Assembly (NCBI GenBank): GCA_949298795.1
Contig: CASFXV010000001.1
Location: forward strand, 62,001-126,000
Direction of reading: 5' to 3'
DNA: 64,000 nt
From: an uncultured bacterium
GTDB taxonomy: Bacteria > Elusimicrobiota > Elusimicrobia > Elusimicrobiales > Elusimicrobiaceae
Shown here: piece after piece, positions 25,334 to 35,027 of the stretch
How positions within the stretch are numbered: position 1 is the stretch's first letter
How the letters are laid out: every line of letters starts with the position of its first letter
Notes under the pieces: model-generated
What the model saw: the letters and a program-made list of their open reading frames with translations, nothing else
Told to the model about the DNA's origin: nothing
The model's database searches: none
Position numbers and translations under genes: made by a program

Positions 25334-26638
25334 TTATCCTTGGCAAACGGCTTTTACCACTTGGGGGTCTTCCATACATAAATACACCACCGTTTTTGGG
25401 AAAACCTTTTTTAACAGCGGCACCAAATAACGGTATACTTCCAGGCGCTGCCCGTCCCCGTAGCGCATTTTGCCGTCAAAATCCAGCAGGAATTCTCCGT
25501 CCAGCAATTTACCGTTCGGGAAGCGGGTTTCCATCATCTTTTTCAATTCCCGGCTAAAGCGCAGCGTGCCCACGCTAATCCAAGCCACTTTGTCCGCGGG
25601 AACGGCTTGGGCAATGGCCTCTACCGTTTGGGCGTAATCTTGTTTCCAGCCGTCATAAATAATCACCGGGTCAAAATGAAAAGCCGTGCGGTAACCGGCT
25701 TTTACCACTTCGGCCGCGGCCGCCAGGCGTTCCTGCAAAGACGGGGTAAAATGTTCCGCCGTTTGAATAACGGGCTGCGCGTTGACGGACCACGCCGCCA
25801 CCACGTTTTCCGCTCCGCCCGCCTGCAAAAGACCCTCAATATTTACGCTTTTGGTTTTAAACTCAAACTGCAAATGCGGGCGCGCGCGAAAGAAAGGCAC
25901 TATTTGCCGGCTGTACTGGGTAATGTGGTCAAATACCAGCGAGTCCGTAAATTCCCCGCTGCCGATGCGGGGGCGGTCAAACGGTCCTTTATGAAAAGAG
26001 GCCGTGTCTATTTTTGCCAAAAATTCTTCCACATTGGCCGGCAACAAAACAGCGTGTAAATTTTGGTATTGCTGCAGGAAACAATATTCACACTCAAACC
26101 GGCAGCCAAACCCCAAATTGATTAGATTGTACCCGCAGCCCGCGGCCGCACAGCTGCAGGGGCAGGGTTTTAAAAAATCATATTTTTCACGGTGGATAAG
26201 CAGCGTTTCCGTACGGCGGGAAAAATGGGGGCTGCCCACCTGGGTTTTGCCGTCTGTTAATTCAAAACGGGCGTTGGGAAACAACTCCCGCACGCGCGCG
26301 GCCAGCGGCGCATTTTGCACGCTTTCTTCTATATACACCGTTTTGGGATAAAAGGGGCGCGGGGTTAAGTCCGCCCGGAGGGCCGGGTCCAGCTCCAGCT
26401 TGGGCAAATAAAAACGGTTGCGCGCGGCCGTTTTAAAATTAACGGGATAGCGTTTTTTTAACAAATGGGTTTTGGCTTTTTCAAAATTCCATTTTTCCTC
26501 TTGGGGAAGAATTTTGGGCAAGGGGGCACCGTCGCGCTGGGCGATTTCATACAAAAGCCGCACCAGCTCCCGCATTTTATTAACGCCCAACCCGGGCAAC
26601 ACAACGGATAAATAACTTTCAATATCAACGGGCCGCAT
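25334..26638 (-). CDS. Spore photoproduct lyase-like radical SAM protein
   Basis: A 434-residue radical SAM protein of the spore photoproduct lyase (SPL) family. The cluster motif Cys-Arg-Phe-Glu-Cys-Glu-Tyr-Cys has the family's Cys-x3-Cys-x2-Cys spacing. A second Cys group (Cys-Pro-Cys-Ser-Cys, then Gly-Cys-Gly-Tyr) lies about 10 residues earlier. True SPL repairs a UV thymine dimer in spores, but no sporulation genes are seen here, so another repair or modification role is likely. The start at 26638 overlaps the aldo/keto reductase stop by 14 bases, with GGAGG just upstream, so the two are translationally coupled. Confidence 0.75.
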   Translation of the reverse strand: MRPVDIESYLSVVLPGLGVNKMRELVRLLYEIAQRDGAPLPKILPQEEKWNFEKAKTHLLKKRYPVNFKTAARNRFYLPKLELDPALRADLTPRPFYPKTVYIEESVQNAPLAARVRELFPNARFELTDGKTQVGSPHFSRRTETLLIHREKYDFLKPCPCSCAAAGCGYNLINLGFGCRFECEYCFLQQYQNLHAVLLPANVEEFLAKIDTASFHKGPFDRPRIGSGEFTDSLVFDHITQYSRQIVPFFRARPHLQFEFKTKSVNIEGLLQAGGAENVVAAWSVNAQPVIQTAEHFTPSLQERLAAAAEVVKAGYRTAFHFDPVIIYDGWKQDYAQTVEAIAQAVPADKVAWISVGTLRFSRELKKMMETRFPNGKLLDGEFLLDFDGKMRYGDGQRLEVYRYLVPLLKKVFPKTVVYLCMEDPQVVKAVCQG

Positions 26639-27569
26639 GGGTTCCCTCCAAAAATTCCAAATCCCCGGGTTTAGGGCTCCAGTCAACCGCCGCGGCGTTT
26701 TGTGCTGCCTGCTGGGCCGTTCTGGCCCCGGCCAATACGCTGGTTACCCCGGGCATATGCAACACCCAGCCCAAGGCGATATGCGCGGGCGGAACGCCAT
26801 CGCGCTCAGCCAGTTGGTTAATGCGCTGCACGAATTGACAACTGCGGGGAAAATTTTCCCCTTTGTAAAAACGGTAAAAATAGCTTCTGGCGTCGGCGCG
26901 GCGGATATTGGCTTCTTTTTTGTATTTAGCGCTTAATATTCCCCCGCCTAAAGCGCCGTATGCCAAAAAAGACAGGTTGTTCTTCTGCAACAAAGGCATA
27001 AGCATAAGCGCCCGGGCTTTTTGCGTATCCAGCAAAGAATAAGGGCCCTGCACGCAGGCAATTTCCGCCACAGAGCACGCGCGGAGAAGTAAATCCGGCG
27101 TGAAATTACACACGCCTATAAAACGTATTTTTCCGGACTTTTTTAAACGGGAAAGTTCTTGCAACGCGTCTTCCAGCGGGGTGGCCGGGTCCGGCCAGTG
27201 GATTTGGTATAAATCAATGTAATCGGTACGCAGGCGGCGCAGGGAGTCTTCCAGCTCCCGGCGTATGGAATCAGGCTTAAGCCAATGGTTTATCCCTTTG
27301 GCAAAACGCACCAACCCGCATTTGGTAGCCAAAAAAACCTGGTGGCGGCGGCCTTGCAAGGCTTGGCCCAGTACTTCTTCGCTATGGCCTAAGCCGTAAA
27401 TGGGGGCGGTGTCTATCCAGTTTACGCCACTGTCCAGCGCGGCGTGCACCGCGCTGACGGACTGGGCGTCATCGGCCGGGCCCCAATCGCTCCCGCCGCC
27501 CATGGCCCAAGTACCCAGCCCAATGCGTGAAAGGTGTATCCCCGTATTTGCCAACGCCGCGTATTGCAT
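26625..27569 (-). CDS. Aldo/keto reductase
   Basis: A 314-residue NAD(P)H-dependent oxidoreductase with a TIM-barrel fold. Catalytic residues are visible: Asp and Tyr in Asp-Thr-Ala-Pro-Ile-Tyr-Gly, Lys in Ala-Thr-Lys-Cys-Gly, and His in Gln-Ile-His-Trp-Pro-Asp. The substrate is not deducible. The ATG overlaps the stop of the preceding CoA-binding gene in a TAATG arrangement, so the start is firm; an upstream ATG at 27599 would overlap that gene further. Confidence 0.9.
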   Translation of the reverse strand: MQYAALANTGIHLSRIGLGTWAMGGGSDWGPADDAQSVSAVHAALDSGVNWIDTAPIYGLGHSEEVLGQALQGRRHQVFLATKCGLVRFAKGINHWLKPDSIRRELEDSLRRLRTDYIDLYQIHWPDPATPLEDALQELSRLKKSGKIRFIGVCNFTPDLLLRACSVAEIACVQGPYSLLDTQKARALMLMPLLQKNNLSFLAYGALGGGILSAKYKKEANIRRADARSYFYRFYKGENFPRSCQFVQRINQLAERDGVPPAHIALGWVLHMPGVTSVLAGARTAQQAAQNAAAVDWSPKPGDLEFLEGTHAAR

Positions 27570-27934
27570 TACCACAAACCGTTTTCCGCCATAAAACAAC
27601 CGTCTTGCGCGGTTATACCGGCTTGTACGGCTAAATCATAAGCCGCTTGGGACTGCGCGCCGGGCTGGAACCAAATCTCTTTTACTCCCCCGTCTATACA
27701 TTGCCGCACGGCCTGCGGCAAAGCCGCCGGAGGAATCACCATAATGGCCGTATGCGCCCGCTGGGGCAAATCCGCCAAGCGCGCATATAGCGGCGCGCCT
27801 AAAACCTGCCCGCCTTTTGGGTTAACGCCAAATACCGTAAAGCCTTTGGCTTGCAATGTTTTAAAAATTTTATGACCGTATTTGGCAGGCTCCTGCGAGG
27901 CGCCAAACACCGCCACCACGGGGTGCGCGTTCAT
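27569..27934 (-). CDS. CoA-binding domain protein (YccU-like)
   Basis: A 121-residue single-domain Rossmann protein with Ala-Val-Phe-Gly-Ala-Ser near the N-terminus, a Val-Asn-Pro-Lys segment and Ile-Trp-Phe-Gln-Pro-Gly-Ala in the second half, matching the small CoA_binding_2 family. These bind CoA or acyl-CoA; their cellular role is unclear. It starts 4 bases after the YbaB stop and overlaps the aldo/keto reductase start. Confidence 0.85.
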   Translation of the reverse strand: MNAHPVVAVFGASQEPAKYGHKIFKTLQAKGFTVFGVNPKGGQVLGAPLYARLADLPQRAHTAIMVIPPAALPQAVRQCIDGGVKEIWFQPGAQSQAAYDLAVQAGITAQDGCFMAENGLW

Positions 27935-27938
27935 ATGT

Positions 27939-28241
27939 TTATGCCTGCGGCATGGTTAAACCGGCCATTCCGCCCATGGCTTGCGCGGCCATGGATTGGG
28001 AATCACGCACGGCTTTGTTAACGGCGGCTTTGATTTCTTCCCCCAGTTCGGCCGGGGTCACTTCTTTATACGTTTCAGCCAGTTTTACTTCTTTAATTTC
28101 CTGTGAACCGGAAATAGTGATTTCCACCAAATGTTTGGGGCCTTGCGCTTTTACCACCATGCCGTCCAAGCGTTTTTTTAATTCTTCCATTTGGCTTTTT
28201 AATTTCCACAAATCTTTTAACTGTCCCAACTTATCAAACAT
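27939..28241 (-). CDS. YbaB/EbfC nucleoid-associated protein
   Basis: A 100-residue protein with a basic helical N-terminus (Leu-Lys-Ser-Gln-Met-Glu-Glu-Leu-Lys), a central beta sheet (Val-Glu-Ile-Thr-Ile-Ser-Gly) and a C-terminal helix with a Met/Gly-rich tail, as in the YbaB/EbfC DNA-binding family. It forms tweezer-like dimers on DNA. In many genomes the gene sits with dnaX and recR; here it follows the AddAB genes, also recombination functions. GGAGG precedes the ATG. Confidence 0.9.
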   Translation of the reverse strand: MFDKLGQLKDLWKLKSQMEELKKRLDGMVVKAQGPKHLVEITISGSQEIKEVKLAETYKEVTPAELGEEIKAAVNKAVRDSQSMAAQAMGGMAGLTMPQA

Positions 28242-28278
28242 AATACAACCTCCAAAAGTGTTTTATTTATTTTAGCTT

Positions 28279-31200
28279 TTATAAATCCACTCCCGCAAAC
28301 CGCCGCACAAAAAACACCGTGCAGCGCAGCGCGGCGCCGGGGAATAATTTTTCTACCGCCCGGCGGTACATTTCCAGCTGGGGCGCGTATTTTAAAGCGG
28401 CGGTTTGCAAATCACCTTCCACCGCGTCCGTCTTATAATCAGCCAGCCACAACCCCTCCGGCGTGCGGACTAGGGCGTCTATCTCGCCCGATACAGTTTG
28501 CCCGTCCTCATTAATAAAGGTAAAAGGGATTTCATAACCAACGGGCTGGGCCTGCAAAAACGGGGCAAACGCCTCGCATGAAATAAAATTCTCCGCCAGC
28601 AGGCAGGCCTCTTGCTGTAAGGTTTCGTCCGCCTGCAACAGCGCCGCGGCACGCGCCAAAGCGCGGGCTAAATTACGCTCTTTATCCGCCAAATACAGCT
28701 CCAGCGTTTTATGGGTTAAACTGCCCAAAGCCATGGCCTGCTGGTGGGAAGGGAGAGCGTCCCCCTCCAAATGGCTGGGGGCAAGGGTTCTCTTACGCGC
28801 ACAGGCCAGCGCGTAGCGCGTTTCCCGCGCGGCGCGCGCCTGCTTCCAGCGCGCGAGTTGGGCGCCGCTTTGGCTATGCGCTGAGGCCCCAACCGCCTGA
28901 TAAATAAATTCCTCCGGCGGGCGGTAAGCAATATAATGCACAGGCACGCTTAAAAGTTCCCGTTGCATTTGGGCGGGGCGGTTGTCCTCGTGCGGGTATA
29001 AACCCGAAGCCACAAAAGCGGCGGCCGGGGTTTTGGCATTGCCGGATAAATTGCCCGCTATCAACAGTTTTTCTTTGGCGCGCGTAAGCGCCACGTATAA
29101 AACGCGCACTTCTTCACAACGGGCGTGCTTTTTTTGTTCTTCTTCCAAAAACGCCAAATTTACGTCGCACACGTTTCCGGCGCGAAGCCCGTGCATATCA
29201 TACTGCCAGGAATAAATATGCTGCGCCCGTTGGGCGGGAGAATAAGATTCTTTGCGGGAAACATCCGTAAAAATCACCACCGGGAATTCCAACCCCTTGG
29301 ATTTATGCACCGTGGTCACACAAACTGCATCCAGCGCCTCATCGCTCACCACTCCTTTTAGCCGCTCCGGTTCTTCTTCTATCAACTGCTGGGCCTGCGC
29401 CAAAAACTGCCCCAGCGTAACCGGGGCTTGCTGGGCGTATCCCCCCGCCAAGGCGCATAGTTTTTCCAGGTTGGAAAGAGTCCTTTCCCCGTCGTAAGCC
29501 ATAGCACAAAGCGGCAGCAGGAAAGTTTCCCGCTTGACGGCTTGCAGCAACTGCTCCAGCGCTACGCGCCCGGCGCGCGCGATAAACGAACGGATTAAGC
29601 GGTAAAACTGATTCAGCTCTTCGCTTTGGGTTTTGGCGAAAACGTTCAGCTCCCCCCGTTGGGAAAACTGAAAAATTTCCTCATCCGTAAACGCGCCCAG
29701 CGGCCCGCGCAAAAGCCCCGCCAAAGAAATTTTGTCGTCCGGGTCATCTATTACCCGAAGCAGGTTTAAAAAATCACTGACTTCCTGGTTTTGGTAAAAG
29801 TGTTTGTCTTCCTCTACATTAAATTGAATGCCGCGACGGCGCAGGGCGTCCAAATAAAATTCCTGCGAGGTGGACGCGCGGGATAAAAGCGCAATATCCC
29901 CATACGCCAGTTTTTTGCCGTTGGAAAGCGTCATCTTGCCCACATGGGCGCAAATCCAATCCGCTATAAACTGGGCCTGGTTGCGGCGCAGGTCGTCCGC
30001 CAGCGGGGTTTTATCTCCCCCGTCCACCACGGCCAATTCCACCGCGCCCGTACGGGCGGTTTTATCCGTAAAAATGGGTACATACGCCGGCTGAAACGCC
30101 GCGCTTTGCACCATAACCCGCCCGCAAACGGCGTTGGCCGCGTCTATAATTTCCGCTTCACTGCGGAAATTCTTTTGCAAAAAACATTTTTGCCCGCCTT
30201 GTTTTAAAATCAAATCGGTAAACAATTCATAAGCGGTGATGTCCGCCCCGCGGAAGCGGTAAATGGATTGTTTGGGGTCCCCCACCACAAATAATTTGCC
30301 GGGGGCCAAGCGTACATCCTGCCAGCGGGAAGCGTGGGAGGTTTTTTCTTCCGCCAGGAAAAGAAGCATTTCCCCCTGGACGGGGTCCGTATCCTGAAAT
30401 TCATCAATAAACAGGGCGTCGTAATCTTCTTTCAGGCGGCGGCGCACGGCAAAATTATGCTCAAGCAAATTGCGGGTTTTAACAATTAAATCATCAAAAC
30501 TTAACACGCCCTCCTGCGCTAAACTCTGGCGCACCTGTTCCACCAGCGGCTGCACCAAAGAAAGCGCCAAACGGAAAACCTGTTGGTTTTGGGGAGCCGC
30601 CTTTTGGGCAAAATCCGCCAAAGCTTCCGCCTCTTCAAAACTTTCTTCGTCCCAGCCTTTTGGGGCCTTGCCGGAAAAATCAATTTCTTCTTCCAAAGCG
30701 GGGCCGGGGTCTTTGCCTTGCAAATAAAGCGCCGCCCGGTTAAGTTCCCGCGCGCTTAACAAAAGCATTTTTTCCGCCTTGCGGGGGGTTTTTACCCCCT
30801 GGGAAAAACACGCCGCCATTTCTTGCGCGCGGGCCGCTTTTTGCAAACAAATTTTAGCCAGCATGTCCGCATGGGAGAAATAATCGTACTTTTCTATGCG
30901 CCCGCTGCAAAGCTGCCGGGCGAAGTTTCTTAAATCGGCAAGACTAACGCGGGAAAGAACGCTTTTCCACTCCTGTGCGCGGGGCGCGTTTACGCCCAGC
31001 TGCTCATCTAAAAAAGTATTCCAGGCCGCGTCAAACAAGCGCGCCGCGCGCGTGCCCGTATCAATTTGCGCGTTGGGGGAAAGACCGGCTTCCAGCGGGT
31101 AGGCGCGCAAAATATCGGCACAAAAACCGTGTATGGTGCCGATGGAGCTGCGGTCCAGCAAAGCCAAAGCCTGCTGGCTGCGTGACAAGATATCTTCCTC

Positions 31201-31488
31201 TTTTACGGCAAAATGCTCCCGCAGCAGAGAAAGGGTGCGGTCTTCCTGCTTGTTTTGTACGCAGAAAGCCAAACGCTGTAATTTAAAAATCAAACGGGTT
31301 TTAATTTCCGCGGCGGCTTTTTCCGTAAAAGTTAAAGCCACTAAACGCGGGGCGGGAATGTTTTGCGCCACCAAAGCCAAACAAAGCCGGTCAATAAGCA
31401 AAGTGGTTTTACCGGTTCCGGCGCCGGCCTCCACCACCATATTTACCCCAAGCAGGGTTTGCACTTTGGTGCGGTCTTCTGAAATCAT
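28279..31488 (-). CDS. addA: AddA/RecB-type helicase-nuclease
   Basis: A 1069-residue UvrD-like helicase with a C-terminal nuclease. Motif I is Ala-Gly-Ala-Gly-Thr-Gly-Lys-Thr-Thr, motif II Ile-Asp-Glu-Phe-Gln-Asp-Thr, motif III Gly-Asp-Pro-Lys-Gln-Ser and motif VI Tyr-Val-Ala-Leu-Thr-Arg-Ala-Lys. The end carries a PD-(D/E)XK site: Gly-Glu-Ile-Asp-Ala-Leu and Asp-Tyr-Lys-Thr-Asp. It unwinds and resects DNA ends for RecA-dependent double-strand break repair, together with the neighbour at 31485. Its ATG overlaps the AddB-like stop by 4 bases. The addA name rests on architecture and neighbour; RecB-like is an alternative label. Confidence 0.85.
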   Translation of the reverse strand: MISEDRTKVQTLLGVNMVVEAGAGTGKTTLLIDRLCLALVAQNIPAPRLVALTFTEKAAAEIKTRLIFKLQRLAFCVQNKQEDRTLSLLREHFAVKEEDILSRSQQALALLDRSSIGTIHGFCADILRAYPLEAGLSPNAQIDTGTRAARLFDAAWNTFLDEQLGVNAPRAQEWKSVLSRVSLADLRNFARQLCSGRIEKYDYFSHADMLAKICLQKAARAQEMAACFSQGVKTPRKAEKMLLLSARELNRAALYLQGKDPGPALEEEIDFSGKAPKGWDEESFEEAEALADFAQKAAPQNQQVFRLALSLVQPLVEQVRQSLAQEGVLSFDDLIVKTRNLLEHNFAVRRRLKEDYDALFIDEFQDTDPVQGEMLLFLAEEKTSHASRWQDVRLAPGKLFVVGDPKQSIYRFRGADITAYELFTDLILKQGGQKCFLQKNFRSEAEIIDAANAVCGRVMVQSAAFQPAYVPIFTDKTARTGAVELAVVDGGDKTPLADDLRRNQAQFIADWICAHVGKMTLSNGKKLAYGDIALLSRASTSQEFYLDALRRRGIQFNVEEDKHFYQNQEVSDFLNLLRVIDDPDDKISLAGLLRGPLGAFTDEEIFQFSQRGELNVFAKTQSEELNQFYRLIRSFIARAGRVALEQLLQAVKRETFLLPLCAMAYDGERTLSNLEKLCALAGGYAQQAPVTLGQFLAQAQQLIEEEPERLKGVVSDEALDAVCVTTVHKSKGLEFPVVIFTDVSRKESYSPAQRAQHIYSWQYDMHGLRAGNVCDVNLAFLEEEQKKHARCEEVRVLYVALTRAKEKLLIAGNLSGNAKTPAAAFVASGLYPHEDNRPAQMQRELLSVPVHYIAYRPPEEFIYQAVGASAHSQSGAQLARWKQARAARETRYALACARKRTLAPSHLEGDALPSHQQAMALGSLTHKTLELYLADKERNLARALARAAALLQADETLQQEACLLAENFISCEAFAPFLQAQPVGYEIPFTFINEDGQTVSGEIDALVRTPEGLWLADYKTDAVEGDLQTAALKYAPQLEMYRRAVEKLFPGAALRCTVFFVRRFAGVDL

Positions 31489-34400
31489 GCGGGTATTTTC
31501 TCCTCCAACTCTTTAGCCGCCATACAGCGCAGGGCGCGCTGGCGCATTCTAAAAGCGTCTTTGCGGCAAACGGCCGCGTAACTGCAGTATTGGCAGTCCG
31601 CCGCCGGGCGCAAATAAAAATCCCCCTCTTTTATCAAACGGGCCAGCCGCGCAAAAAACGCGTCCGCCGCCGGCTTTAAAGCCTCAAACTCCTGCGGGGT
31701 TAAATCTTTGCGCTGATACCCTTTATTAATGGACATTAAACAAGAGCCCGCGCTCTGCCACCCTTTAAGAGGCTCCCACTGCTGCGCCAATAACACGTAT
31801 AAAAACGGCTGAAAAATGCGTTTTTTAAGTATATCCTGCGCCAAAGATTTGCCCGCCTTGCGGCCGGATTTGTAATCACACACGCGGTAAAGTTTGCGGG
31901 AATGGTCCGTATCCACACGATCCAAAATGCCTTTTAAATGCAAAGAAACGGAAGAATCCGGACGGTAAACGCCTTCCAGTTCCCGCTCAAAATAAGCGGG
32001 AACAAACCCCTCCAGCTGGGCGGTATCCGCAAAGACGAATTCTTCCAGGGTGGATTGTATGTCTTCTAAAATTAAATCCCAAATAACCGGATAAATGCCA
32101 AAGCGTTTATAAGCGTTTGGCGGGTACAGGGAAAAAAGCGTTTTTTTAAGCTGCGCGCGCAGGCCGTCTGCAAATAACTGGTGCAAAGCGCCGGCTTTTA
32201 CCAGTTCCGCATAAAAAGCAGCCAGCACTTCATGATAGGCGCTTCCGCGCAGGTTGGGGGCCAGTTCCTGCCGGCTGAGCGCTTCTTCCGGCTCGCCTAG
32301 CCCTAGAGCCCGGGACAAAAAATAACGCATGGGGCAGGAAGCCAGCATCATTAACGCCGAGGCAGAAAAACCCTTTTCGTTTGCCCGCGCAAAAATAACT
32401 TCCCCGCTTTGTACTTTTCCGTCATAAGGGGTTAAATCCCCGCGGGTGCATACACAAGCGCCGGCGGAAAGCCCCCTGCTTAAAGAAGGGGTTAACAGGC
32501 CGGCTTGCTCAAATTGGGTTTCTTTGTCTTTGTCCCCGCTTAAGGCGATATAAACCGCCATTTCCTGCGGGGTAAAATAAACGTCTTCCGTATACTCCAA
32601 ACGCTCCAAAATGCGCCCGCTGACGTGCTGCACTTCTTTGGACTGCAAATCCACCCCGCAGGCGCGCGCCAACTCCGCCACGTAGACGGATAACACCGCC
32701 TCTTTGCCTTCGCCATCCGTACGCTGCCAGCATACAAACAGCCGTTCTTTGGCGGCGGTAAGCGCAATATAAAACAACAGTTTTTCCTCTTCCAGCCGCT
32801 CCCGCGTTTGGTTTATCCAATAACCCAAACCGTCCCGCAAAACAAAACGGTAATAATCTTTTAAAATGGGGTCTTCCGGCACGACGCGGGGAAAGATTTT
32901 CTCATTCATTCCCAGCACAAACACCACTTTAAACGAAAGCCCGCGCAAAGACAGCGCGTCCGTAAATGTTACCCCGCCGGGGTGGTTTACCCCCCCGCCG
33001 GCCGGGGTTTGGGCCAAAACGGCCGTTAAATCAGGTAAAAATTCCCCTTCTTTTGCCATAGGCCGTACGCTGGCGCGGCGGGTGAAACTTTCCAGCGTTT
33101 GCAATATTTGGCTAAGTAAAGCGTTTTCCCCTTCCGTTAAGGAAAGTTCGTCTATATTGCTTCGCAAATAAGCCCGGGCCATGGCGCACAAATCCTCCCA
33201 CGGCAAGGGCTTGTTTAATTGCTCTAAACGGGTTTTGCAGTCCGCCAGCCAAGTTAAAAAGTCCGGGTCATAAAATTTCGTTTGCGGGGTGATTAAATCT
33301 ACCCATTGGGCATAATCCCGGCTGGCCAGGCAGGCGTTTACCAACTTGCGCCAACGCTCTGCCTTGTATTTAAAATAAGGGGAAGTAACCACCGCCAATA
33401 TCGTTTCACGCGCAAAGCCGTTTTGCGCAAGCGTCAGCAAATTTAAACAAAATACGCCAAGCGGGGTAACCCCCAGCAAATTCTCAAAAGAGGCGTTTAA
33501 CGCAATGCCGTTTTGTTCAAAAATGTTTAGCATTTCCTGGCGGTAAGGCTCTGTGGAACGGGCCACTACGGCAATATCTGAAAAATCAAAACCTGCTTCT
33601 TCCACCAGTTTTAAAATTTGTTTGGCGGTATAAAAAACCTCCCCCCGCGCGCCGGGCGCCTGTACCAAGCGCAAATCTGGGCACGGCGTGCTTTGCCCGG
33701 GGTTAAACAAGGCTTGCCGCGCCGGGCCCAAAGCGCCTGGCTCCGCCGGGCACTCCTGCACCTGCACAGCACCCATATAATTGCTTTCAAAAAATTTACG
33801 CGCAAAAGAAAAAGCGGGCACTCTTTCATACGGGGCAAAAACCGTTACCGGGTAATGCCCCGCTATGCGGGAAAACAACTCCAGCTGGCGGCCCGTCATA
33901 TCATAAAAGCCGTAAAAAACAATTTGGGAAAAAGACGCCAAATAAGCCGAATTTTCCGCCTGTTCCAACGCGGAAGAAAAAAACTGCGCGTACGAGCGGT
34001 ACCCCGGCACTTGGGCGGTGGCTTGCAGGTACGCCTCGTACACCTCCACCAGCCACGTTAAGTGGGGAAGGTCTTCCTGCAGACGCGGGTCAGAAGAAGA
34101 AAGAAGCTGTTCCCGCAGTACTTCCGGTTCCGCCAAAGAGTCGGCCAAGTCCCGCAAAGAACTTTTTAACGCGCTGACAAACCCCCTCCCCGCCGCATAG
34201 CGGTTTAGGCCGGGGCGGGAAATAATTTCCCGTATAATAAAATCATGCAAATCATCATTGGGCAGAAGTTTTTTCTGCGGGGCGGGGTTTTGGGCGTCCA
34301 ACTCGCGCATCAGGCCGTTAAAAGAAACAAAGCGTATATTGCACACCGCCTGGTACGCGTGCGCCAAACAATCACGCAAACGCGCCCCCACCCGCTGGGA

Positions 34401-34505
34401 GGCGCACACCACCAGCACCCGCTCCTGCGGCGTACGCCGGGCCGGGTTCATATACTTAACAAAAGCCTCTTCCAAGGCGGGATAGTTTGCGTATTCCAAG
34501 CGCAT
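31485..34505 (-). CDS. addB: AddB-type nuclease/inactive helicase
   Basis: A 1006-residue protein starting Met-Arg-Leu-Glu-Tyr. The N-terminal region has the UvrD-like layout, but I see no Walker A Gly-Lys-Thr/Ser. Middle helicase-like motifs remain (Phe-Val-Leu-Gly-Met-Asn-Glu, Thr-Ala-Ala-Lys-Glu-Arg). The C-terminus has a PD-(D/E)XK nuclease (Asp-Arg-Val-Asp, Asp-Tyr-Lys-Ser-Gly) bracketed by one Cys (Ser-Cys-Pro-Met-Arg) and Cys-x2-Cys-x5-Cys, the iron-sulfur staple of AddB. The start at 34505 excludes an upstream extension that would read through the divergent sixA gene. Confidence 0.82.
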   Translation of the reverse strand: MRLEYANYPALEEAFVKYMNPARRTPQERVLVVCASQRVGARLRDCLAHAYQAVCNIRFVSFNGLMRELDAQNPAPQKKLLPNDDLHDFIIREIISRPGLNRYAAGRGFVSALKSSLRDLADSLAEPEVLREQLLSSSDPRLQEDLPHLTWLVEVYEAYLQATAQVPGYRSYAQFFSSALEQAENSAYLASFSQIVFYGFYDMTGRQLELFSRIAGHYPVTVFAPYERVPAFSFARKFFESNYMGAVQVQECPAEPGALGPARQALFNPGQSTPCPDLRLVQAPGARGEVFYTAKQILKLVEEAGFDFSDIAVVARSTEPYRQEMLNIFEQNGIALNASFENLLGVTPLGVFCLNLLTLAQNGFARETILAVVTSPYFKYKAERWRKLVNACLASRDYAQWVDLITPQTKFYDPDFLTWLADCKTRLEQLNKPLPWEDLCAMARAYLRSNIDELSLTEGENALLSQILQTLESFTRRASVRPMAKEGEFLPDLTAVLAQTPAGGGVNHPGGVTFTDALSLRGLSFKVVFVLGMNEKIFPRVVPEDPILKDYYRFVLRDGLGYWINQTRERLEEEKLLFYIALTAAKERLFVCWQRTDGEGKEAVLSVYVAELARACGVDLQSKEVQHVSGRILERLEYTEDVYFTPQEMAVYIALSGDKDKETQFEQAGLLTPSLSRGLSAGACVCTRGDLTPYDGKVQSGEVIFARANEKGFSASALMMLASCPMRYFLSRALGLGEPEEALSRQELAPNLRGSAYHEVLAAFYAELVKAGALHQLFADGLRAQLKKTLFSLYPPNAYKRFGIYPVIWDLILEDIQSTLEEFVFADTAQLEGFVPAYFERELEGVYRPDSSVSLHLKGILDRVDTDHSRKLYRVCDYKSGRKAGKSLAQDILKKRIFQPFLYVLLAQQWEPLKGWQSAGSCLMSINKGYQRKDLTPQEFEALKPAADAFFARLARLIKEGDFYLRPAADCQYCSYAAVCRKDAFRMRQRALRCMAAKELEEKIPA

Positions 34506-34569
34506 AAAATGATATAGTAATAAAGATAAATTTACTTTATTATTGCATTTTTTAAGGATACTTTCACCC

Positions 34570-35025
34570 ATGAAAACGCTTATTTTGGTGCGCCACGCCC
34601 ACGCGCTTGGCGCTTTGGAGGCAGGCGTACAAAAAGACGCTTTGCGCCCGCTTTCCCCACAGGGGCTGGAAAAAGCCGCCCACACCGCTAAACGGCTGCA
34701 AAACGCCGGCTGCCGGACGGAACGCATTTTGCACAGCCCGCTGCTGCGCGCCGCCCAAACGGCGGATATTTTATCCGGCGCGTTAAACGCCCCGTTACAG
34801 CCTTGCGCGGAATTAAACGGCATGCACGATGACCAAGCAGTGTGCGATTTTTTAATACAACAAATGCAAGAAGCCAACTGCCTGGTTGCCGTGGGGCATA
34901 ACCCCAATATCGCCGTTGTGCTGCATTTGCTTACCGGGCAGACGCGGCACTTTTCCCCCGGTTCTTTTGCCATATTGGACATGCAAAACGCACAGGAACC
35001 CCAATTAATGAGCTTTGAGGAATAA
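34570..35025 (+). CDS. sixA: SixA-like phosphohistidine phosphatase
   Basis: A 151-residue histidine-phosphatase-fold enzyme with Val-Arg-His-Ala-His at the N-terminus, an Arg in Ser-Pro-Leu-Leu-Arg-Ala, and the second His in Val-Gly-His-Asn-Pro. SixA removes phosphate from phosphohistidine in Hpt domains or the nitrogen PTS; the partner here is unknown. The ATG at 34570 has AAGGA 11 bases upstream. Two bases separate its stop from uppP, so the pair is an operon. Confidence 0.85.
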   Translation: MKTLILVRHAHALGALEAGVQKDALRPLSPQGLEKAAHTAKRLQNAGCRTERILHSPLLRAAQTADILSGALNAPLQPCAELNGMHDDQAVCDFLIQQMQEANCLVAVGHNPNIAVVLHLLTGQTRHFSPGSFAILDMQNAQEPQLMSFEE

Positions 35026-35027
35026 TC

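Noticed and set aside
34506-34982. Upstream extension of the AddB-like ORF
   Set aside because: It runs antisense through the divergent sixA gene and adds sequence with no domain; the Met at 34505 opens the recognisable protein.
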